From: Dehalococcoidia bacterium
GTDB lineage: Bacteria; Chloroflexota; Dehalococcoidia; GIF9; AB-539-J10
NCBI GenBank assembly: GCA_004375885.1
Contig: SOJG01000025.1
Location: 1-5,790, forward strand
Length of the DNA stretch: 5,790 nt
Direction of reading: 5' to 3'
This document shows, one piece after another, positions 1 through 3,971 of this stretch (its first letter is position 1; each line of letters starts with the position of its first letter). The notes under the pieces were generated by a model, which did no database searches, was not told where the DNA came from, and saw nothing but the letters and a program-made list of their open reading frames with translations. A program made the translations under genes and the position numbers.

Positions 1-840
1 CAAAAGCTGCTGATGAAAGAGAGCATCATACCCGATGGTGCCATCTCGTGGCTGTTCACGGCGGCCCCCTTTGCTTGTCTGATAACTTCGGCTTTACTGC
101 TGCTTTACATACCTTTGTTTGGGCTTCAAGCGCTTTTGGGTGGATTTGGTGATGCCCTATTGATAGTATACCTGTTGGTACTACCGTCCCTTGCGTTCGC
201 CCTGGGTGGTTTTGCCTCCAGTTCACCATATGCCACCGTGGGGGCACAGCGGGAGATGGTCGTCTTGATGAGCTACGAATTCCCTCTGGCAGTAGCTATA
301 GTTTCTCTCGGCTGGCGCATCGGTCACGCTACCACCGCCAATCCATTTATGTTTTCTACGATTGCCGAATATCCTATATGGAGTTTGGTCGGCCCGCTGG
401 GAATAGTGGGCTCGCTGATTCTGCTGTTTACCCTCGTGGTGGTTACATCTGGTAAAGGTGCCAAGGTGCCATTTGATGTAGCCGAGGCTGAAACCGAAAT
501 CGCTGGTGGGTTACTGGTTGAATATTCGGGCAGAAACCTGTGTTTGTTCTACGTCGCTGACATAATAAAGGCTTTTGCCATGTCATCATTGGTAGTGGCT
601 CTATTCATTCCATATAATCTCTCCCCTCTGGTTGGAATTGGCGCGCCAGTCGTCGCCGGAATAGTCGATGCCTTGTTCTTTCTGGTCAAGGTCTTTGCCG
701 TGATGTTCATTAGTATGTCGGTGATACGCACGGCAATGGCACGATTCAAGATAAGTCAGGCAAGTTGGGTCTACATAATAGCCATGACCCTCATCAGTCT
801 CGTCGGTTTGATACTGATATCAGTTGATTCCATGGTGTGA
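1..840 (+). CDS. Group 4 [NiFe] hydrogenase membrane subunit, NuoH/HycD/EchB/MbhM-like (5' end outside window)
   Basis: Integral membrane subunit homologous to complex I subunit NuoH. In the family it anchors the peripheral electron-transfer arm and couples electron flow to ion translocation. The reading frame is open from the first base. The first ATG (base 13) looks internal, because the preceding residues QKLL continue into the family's conserved KLL-KE-hydrophobic stretch, so I treat the gene as cut by the window edge, with a few tens of residues missing. In the 279 visible residues there are about seven hydrophobic segments (near 20-40, 51-70, 88-106, 130-149, 180-203, 214-240, 257-274). 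Family landmarks are GAQRE (81-85), YEFP (92-95), and PFDVAEAETEI followed by EYSG (157-177), with the acidic residues typical of the NuoH quinone-cavity or ion-path loop. The C-terminal IRTAMARF replaces the WIRxTxPR-like segment of true NuoH and looks more hydrogenase-like. The next gene encodes the NuoI-like partner, and the convergent hycI supports hydrogenase over complex I. The exact subgroup (Ech, Hyc or Mbh) cannot be decided without the upstream catalytic subunits. Confidence 0.9.
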   Translation, partial: QKLLMKESIIPDGAISWLFTAAPFACLITSALLLLYIPLFGLQALLGGFGDALLIVYLLVLPSLAFALGGFASSSPYATVGAQREMVVLMSYEFPLAVAIVSLGWRIGHATTANPFMFSTIAEYPIWSLVGPLGIVGSLILLFTLVVVTSGKGAKVPFDVAEAETEIAGGLLVEYSGRNLCLFYVADIIKAFAMSSLVVALFIPYNLSPLVGIGAPVVAGIVDALFFLVKVFAVMFISMSVIRTAMARFKISQASWVYIIAMTLISLVGLILISVDSMV

Positions 841-1322
841 TGAAAATGTTTGAAGCAGCAAGAACGATATTGAAGCAGCTCTTTCTAAGTCCAGCGACGA
901 ATAAGTTCCCGGCAAAATACGCTCCAGCATCAACCATTCGATTCCTAGACAGTGTTGCCAAAGGCGAATTGCAGATGATTGCACCAGTCACAGTGCCGTC
1001 CGGGTTCCGCGGCAAGATCGCATACGATCGGGAGAACTGCAGCGGCTGCCAGCAGTGCTACAAGGTATGTCCTACGCAGGCCATCGAGTGGCTGCCCGAA
1101 GAGAAGAAGATCAAGGTGTTCATATCACGCTGTTGTTTCTGCGCTCAGTGCGTTGAGGTTTGTCCGGTGAATACCCTGGCCATGACTGAGGAATTTCTGC
1201 TCTCCAGCTACGACAAATTCTCCGACGAACTGGTAGTTGTTGACAGCGGCGAACTGCCGGGCTCGAAAAAGAGAAAGAAGGCGGGCACCGAAGCTGGAGA
1301 GGAGCCGGCGCCACCGAGCTGA
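840..1322 (+). CDS. 2x[4Fe-4S] ferredoxin subunit of group 4 hydrogenase, NuoI/HycF/EchF/MbhN-like
   Basis: Peripheral iron-sulfur subunit (160 residues) that passes electrons between ferredoxin or another carrier and the hydrogenase module. Two classical CxxCxxCxxxCP motifs are visible: C67, C70, C73, C77 (CSGCQQCYKVCP) and C98, C101, C104, C108 (CCFCAQCVEVCP), which should bind two [4Fe-4S] clusters as in NuoI. C99 is an extra cysteine directly beside a cluster ligand. The N-terminal 60 residues are NuoI-like (amphipathic start, then a segment leading to FRGKIAYDRENC). The ATG at 840 shares its A with the TGA of the membrane subunit (TGATG), a layout typical of translational coupling. There is no clear Shine-Dalgarno, and GTG 837 or ATG 846 are possible alternatives. 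The C-terminus (about residues 138-160) is a low-complexity, charged tail: a KKRKK run followed by Glu/Ala/Pro residues. It is probably disordered and is not part of the ferredoxin fold. A NuoH-like gene followed by a NuoI-like gene, as the last two of the set, is the order seen in Mbh-type operons. Subunit identity is firm, physiological direction is not. Confidence 0.92.
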   Translation: MKMFEAARTILKQLFLSPATNKFPAKYAPASTIRFLDSVAKGELQMIAPVTVPSGFRGKIAYDRENCSGCQQCYKVCPTQAIEWLPEEKKIKVFISRCCFCAQCVEVCPVNTLAMTEEFLLSSYDKFSDELVVVDSGELPGSKKRKKAGTEAGEEPAPPS

Positions 1323-1327
1323 CTGGC

Positions 1328-1804
1328 CTACTCCAACGGCGCAATTTGAACTGCCCGCCCTTCCAGGATGGCATCAGCCAACTTCCTCATGCTGTCGCGT
1401 ACCGCCTGTGAGATGTGTTTGCCCATCTCTGTCTGTTCGGGCTGAACTCCAACAAGCACCACTTCGCCGCAGAAGTCCTTCACATAGGATATGAACATGG
1501 AGAGCGGCATATGGTGTGTGGAAAAGGACAGAAGGCTGATTTTCTCTGGCCTGATTATGCGCAGAGCACCAGGAGGCAAACCCATATCTGCGGCATCCAC
1601 TAGTAGCAGTAAGTCAGGCTGGTGCCGGCGGATGACGGAGGCATAGCTTTCTGGAGCAGTGCCGGCGTCTATGGCAGTGACCTGAGCCGGGCAGGGAGCC
1701 TTGGCTCCGTGTAATCTCCGGTTGAGGATGTCCACGAGTCGGATGCCGGCGGCATCATCGCCGCCCAGCTGGTTGCCAATACCCAAGACAATCGTGCGGC
1801 TCAT
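1328..1804 (-). CDS. hycI: HycI-type hydrogenase maturation protease (peptidase M52)
   Basis: Nickel-dependent endopeptidase that clips the C-terminal extension of the [NiFe] hydrogenase large subunit once the metal centre is in place. It is 158 residues from this start, the usual family size. Landmarks are an N-terminal GIGNQLGGDD (residues 8-17, family GxGNxxxxDDGxG), then IDAGTAPES (45-53), VDAADMGLPPG (69-79), STHHMPLS (95-102) and GEVVLVGVQPE (113-123). By recalled alignment with E. coli HycI, the nickel ligands D16, D62 and H90 correspond here to D17, D70 and H97, so the active site looks intact. The usual DDGxG reads DDAAG. The resemblance is to HycI, the protease for HycE-like group 4 large subunits, more than to HyaD or HybD, which fits the facing hydrogenase genes. 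Start choice is uncertain: ATG 1804 lies right before the conserved fold but has a weak Shine-Dalgarno. In-frame alternatives are ATG 1824 and GTG 1834, the latter preceded by GGGAAAG. Its stop is 5 bases from that of the ferredoxin gene, tail to tail. Confidence 0.93.
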   Translation of the reverse strand: MSRTIVLGIGNQLGGDDAAGIRLVDILNRRLHGAKAPCPAQVTAIDAGTAPESYASVIRRHQPDLLLLVDAADMGLPPGALRIIRPEKISLLSFSTHHMPLSMFISYVKDFCGEVVLVGVQPEQTEMGKHISQAVRDSMRKLADAILEGRAVQIAPLE

Positions 1805-1851
1805 CTGCCGGTTGCAGCCTGTCATTCTGGCCACTGCTTGCTTTCCCGATT

Positions 1852-1881
1852 ATTCTATTCCCATGTCCCGCCCTTTAGCAA
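1852..1881 (-). promoter_or_regulatory. Candidate sigma-70-type promoter for hycI
   Basis: On the minus strand, TTGCTA (1881-1876; 4 of 6 matches to TTGACA) and TAGAAT (1857-1852; 5 of 6 matches to TATAAT) are separated by 18 bases. This would start transcription near base 1845, giving a leader of about 40 bases to ATG 1804 and a very short one to GTG 1834. That favours 1804 or 1824 as the start. The -35 box sits inside the loop of the inverted repeat at 1868-1889. The call rests on consensus and position only. Confidence 0.42.
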
Positions 1882-1889
1882 CAGGGCGG
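1868..1889. repeat. Perfect 7-bp inverted repeat around the hycI -35 box (possible operator)
   Basis: CCGCCCT (1868-1874) and AGGGCGG (1883-1889) are perfect reverse complements separated by 8 bases (TTAGCAAC). The arm centres are 15 bases apart, and the spacer contains the probable -35 hexamer of hycI. No run of T follows on either strand, so it is not a standard intrinsic terminator. A repressor or activator binding site is the simplest reading. A hairpin of no function is also possible in GC-rich DNA. Confidence 0.45.
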
Positions 1890-2113
1890 CAAGTTGAGAC
1901 CAGAGACTGCCGCCATGACAAAGGCTGGTGCCTTGTCGGGCCGAAGCGGCTGGCGGCTGGGCAAGGTGACTCCGCGCAATCTAGTGGAGGCCAAGGTCCC
2001 GGGCTCCCCACGAGGAATAGCTATCATATGACCTGTCATCGCCGAGGCACGTCTCCGCCCGCGTGAGAAGGGGACGAATCCTCAAGCGACGTGGGCTGGA
2101 ATGAATCGTCGAC

Positions 2114-2130
2114 GGAGCATATAATGCTCC
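2114..2130. repeat. Perfect 7-bp inverted repeat with 3-base loop
   Basis: GGAGCAT and ATGCTCC flank a 3-base ATA loop. The element contains a TATAAT (2120-2125), so it could equally be a -10 box inside a dyad, but the hexamer 17 bases upstream (TGGAAT, 2097-2102) is a poor -35. No T tract follows on either strand, so it is not a typical terminator. Function unknown. Confidence 0.4.
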
Positions 2131-2234
2131 CGGGCTGTGAATGCCCTCCGGCTGCGATGGCCAAGCTGTGGCTTGAACCTCCAGCCTGGCTCATTGACAT
2201 AATGTAACTTGCGGTGGCTTGACTGTATTGTGGG

Positions 2235-2243
2235 TGATATAAT
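2235..2243 (+). promoter_or_regulatory. Extended -10 promoter element upstream of the DUF58 remnant
   Basis: TGATATAAT is an exact match to the extended -10 consensus TGnTATAAT, which can work without a good -35. The hexamer at normal spacing (2215-2220, TGGCTT) is poor, and the better TTGACT at 2219-2224 is only 13 bases away. Transcription would begin near base 2250, about 40 bases before the first ATG of the remnant. With no terminator visible between it and the intact DUF58 gene, it may still drive that gene through a leader of about 470 bases. Confidence 0.45.
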
Positions 2244-2287
2244 ATGCGTACGACGACAACTCTGCGTGAATTGATCGCTCTGTGCAG

Positions 2288-2506
2288 ATGATGAGGTCTG
2301 TGCAGCGCTGTATTCATGTCAAGACAGGCGCGGGGAAGAACGATGGTGGCTTTGCTGGTCGTGATCCTGTTGCCTGCTGTTGGTATCTGTGAAGGGATCC
2401 TGCATCGTCTGAGCTGTTTCTAGGCGCTGGGCAGGGCCGGGAGCCCAGCCTGAGGCCGCCGCGCGCCGATACGCGGGTGGAAGAGCAATGCTCAATCGCG
2501 GTCATA
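2288..2506 (+). pseudogene. Decayed partial duplicate of the 5' end of the adjacent DUF58 gene
   Basis: Bases 2343-2420 align without gaps to 2721-2798, the start of the intact DUF58 gene. I count 54 of 78 identical bases and 13 of 26 identical residues, most other changes being conservative (MVALLVVILLPAVG against MVLLFVVILFLALA, then EGILHRL against EGVLYRL). The match continues in frame through a TAG (2421-2423), where the intact gene has CTG, and a TGA (2456-2458), where it has TGG. A deletion of about 10 bases follows. The match resumes in a shifted frame at 2468-2506 (DTRVEEQCSIAVI against DMRVEGQSSVAQV, 26 of 39 bases). The 55 bases before 2343 align more loosely, with a net 2-base gap, to the 57 bases before 2721 and begin with ATG. 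A weak in-frame echo may reach about 2578. With two stops and indels it cannot encode a DUF58 protein. A 7-bp inverted repeat (2426-2432 and 2443-2449) lies within it. Decay in place after tandem duplication is my inference; an independently acquired paralogue is the alternative. Confidence 0.75.
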
Positions 2507-2706
2507 CAAGCTTTCATGGGCAACCCCGGCCAAGGAATCGTGCCATAAGGAATCAGAGGAAGGGGAATGATGCAACCCTTTTTAGGCTTCCGCGTTATAG
2601 TATGTAGCAGAGGGTTACGAGCTGTGGGCCGGGACTCTGGCAAACGTTAACTGCTTCATGATAATGCTAAGAAGAGTGGTGTCCCGTTTCTGTGCTGAGA
2701 CGACTC

Positions 2707-2711
2707 GGAGG
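2707..2711 (+). promoter_or_regulatory. Shine-Dalgarno deciding the DUF58 start
   Basis: GGAGG lies 9 bases before the ATG at 2721, close to ideal. The in-frame upstream ATGs at 2658 and 2664 have no purine-rich stretch at a suitable distance. The decayed copy has a comparable GGGGAAG before its equivalent ATG at 2343, which supports this as the original start. Confidence 0.6.
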
Positions 2712-2720
2712 GGAAAGGGG

Positions 2721-3962
2721 ATGGTGCTGTTGTTTGTCGTCATCCTTTTCCTTGCGCTAGCTACAGGTGAGGGCGTCCTGTATCGTTTGACCTATCTCCT
2801 GGCCCTGGTTATGGGTGTGAGCTATGCCTGGACGCGGCTCAATCTGTGGCGTCTGGATATGCGCGTGGAAGGACAGTCGTCAGTCGCACAGGTAGGGGAT
2901 GTGCTGGAAGGGTCGATCTACGTGTGTAATAAGTCGTTTCTGCCGACCAGCTGGGTGGAGATCATGCAGATGAGTGACATGCCCGGTGATGTCTGTGGAG
3001 GAGCTACTCGGCTCCCGGCTAGGGGGTGGGAGGCCTGGGAGGTACAGAGACGCTGTTATGCCCGCGGTGTCTACACCATGGGTCCGCTGGTGGCGTGTAG
3101 CAGCGATTTCCTGGGATTATTCAGGGTGGAAGTCATCAGGGGAGACGCCATAAAGGTAGTGATCTACCCGCCTGCCGCGGAGTTGCCCTATTTTCGCCTT
3201 CCCTCAGCAGGTCTCTCGGGGGAGGAAAGGATACGGCATCGTCCGCCGACTCGAAGTGCTCATGCCGGCACCGTGCGGGAATATGACCACGGTGATAGCA
3301 TGAATCGGATCCACTGGCCCTCCACAGCCAAGCATGGGCAGCTGATGTCCAAGGAGTTCGACTCCGGTGGATTCGGTGACGTGTGGGTTGTTGTAGACCT
3401 GGAGCGGAGAGTTCAGCACAGCCAGGGCATGGAGAGGACGGATGAGTATGCTGTCGCCGCTGCGGCATCCCTGGCTCGTGTTGCCATCACGGGAGGGCGC
3501 TCGGTGGGCCTGATCGCGTTCGGCGATCAGGAATACTTTCTCCCTCTGGCAAGTGGCGTCAGGCAGATGTCCAACGTGCTGGACACCCTCGCCTGGTCCA
3601 AGACCGAAGGGCGTACCCCTCTGGCTGAGGTGCTTTCCCAAACCGCGCTGACATTCGACAGGTTTGCTTCTCTGCTTGTCGTTACCTCCTCCACCGCCAC
3701 CGAGTGGGTACCTGTACTGCAGAATCTGGCATACCGTGGGCTCAGAGTCGTGGTGGTGGTTGTCGATCCTGCGAGCTTCGGAGGGAGCCAATCCTGTTAC
3801 GAAGTAGTAATGAGGCTTGTGAGCGCTGCAATTCCTGCCTACGTGGTGCGGAGGGGAGATGCTCTTCCCCTTGCACTGGCCGCACCTGTGACTCTGCATG
3901 ACTGGCCTGTCGTGGAGCAGTTGAGTGCGTCTGAAGTCGTACCGGCTTCTAAGGTTTCGTAG
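2721..3962 (+). CDS. DUF58 domain protein (vWA-like, membrane-anchored)
   Basis: A 413-residue protein of the DUF58 family, whose members usually sit in operons with MoxR ATPases and transglutaminase-like membrane proteins and are thought to act at the membrane in assembling or activating partner proteins. The biochemical role is not established. It opens with two close hydrophobic segments (about residues 2-15 and 20-36), followed by a beta-rich region (about 45-165). The DUF58 signature is at 184-210: VREYDHGDSMNRIHWPSTAK, then GQLMSKEFD. A vWA-like alpha/beta domain fills the rest (about 220-380), with strands VWVVVD, VGLIAFGD, SLLVVTSS and RVVVVVVD. The metal-site motif DxSxS is degenerate here, reading DLERR from D226. 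The start follows the Shine-Dalgarno at 2707-2711. Starting at 2658 would add 21 basic residues and cannot be excluded. The transglutaminase gene starts 9 bases after the stop, so the two are probably co-transcribed. No MoxR gene precedes it; a decayed partial copy of its own 5' end does. Confidence 0.88.
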   Translation: MVLLFVVILFLALATGEGVLYRLTYLLALVMGVSYAWTRLNLWRLDMRVEGQSSVAQVGDVLEGSIYVCNKSFLPTSWVEIMQMSDMPGDVCGGATRLPARGWEAWEVQRRCYARGVYTMGPLVACSSDFLGLFRVEVIRGDAIKVVIYPPAAELPYFRLPSAGLSGEERIRHRPPTRSAHAGTVREYDHGDSMNRIHWPSTAKHGQLMSKEFDSGGFGDVWVVVDLERRVQHSQGMERTDEYAVAAAASLARVAITGGRSVGLIAFGDQEYFLPLASGVRQMSNVLDTLAWSKTEGRTPLAEVLSQTALTFDRFASLLVVTSSTATEWVPVLQNLAYRGLRVVVVVVDPASFGGSQSCYEVVMRLVSAAIPAYVVRRGDALPLALAAPVTLHDWPVVEQLSASEVVPASKVS

Positions 3963-3971
3963 GGTGAAGAT

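Larger units (their letters stand above)
1890..2287. other. Intergenic stretch without a recognisable gene; small hairpins and one strong -10
   Basis: I find no convincing gene, tRNA or known RNA family in either strand here. Open frames that cross it have no recognisable motifs, no good Shine-Dalgarno and atypical composition. Visible structure: a perfect 7-bp inverted repeat at 2114-2130 (GGAGCAT, loop ATA, ATGCTCC), a 4-bp stem GGGC/GCCC at 2132-2146, and a 5-bp stem CAAGC-TGTG-GCTTG at 2162-2175. These three hairpins follow each other within 62 bases. The extended -10 element at 2235-2243 closes the stretch. It could be the upstream flank of the decayed DUF58 copy, now free of selection. 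Confidence 0.4.

Noticed and set aside
1701..2066. Long plus-strand open frame (about 120 codons) across the hycI start and the gap
   Set aside because: It is largely antisense to hycI, and its product shows no recognisable motif; the frame stays open by composition.
2040..2067. Frame reading GTSPPA, resembling the GASPRA motif of MoxR ATPases
   Set aside because: Surrounding residues do not match MoxR in either direction, a stop follows at once, and no Walker motifs are found nearby; most likely chance.
2064..2085. GACGAATCCTC resembling part of a tRNA T-arm
   Set aside because: No matching T-stem, anticodon arm or acceptor stem can be built around it.
2036..2317. Minus-strand open frame (about 90 codons) in the gap
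   Set aside because: No motifs and no Shine-Dalgarno, and it overlaps the promoter element and the start of the DUF58 remnant.
2426..2449. Inverted repeat GCTGGGC/GCCCAGC as a terminator
   Set aside because: Perfect 7-bp arms but a 10-base loop and no T tract on either side; it arises within the decayed gene fragment.
2596..2601. TATAGT as a -10 box for the intact DUF58 gene
   Set aside because: No acceptable -35 at 16-18 bases and no extended -10; kept only as a possible degraded copy of the promoter at 2235-2243.
3204..3899. Long minus-strand open frame (231 codons) opposite the DUF58 gene
   Set aside because: It is antisense to a gene with clear family motifs, and its low-information, His/Gly-rich product is typical of shadow frames in GC-rich genes.
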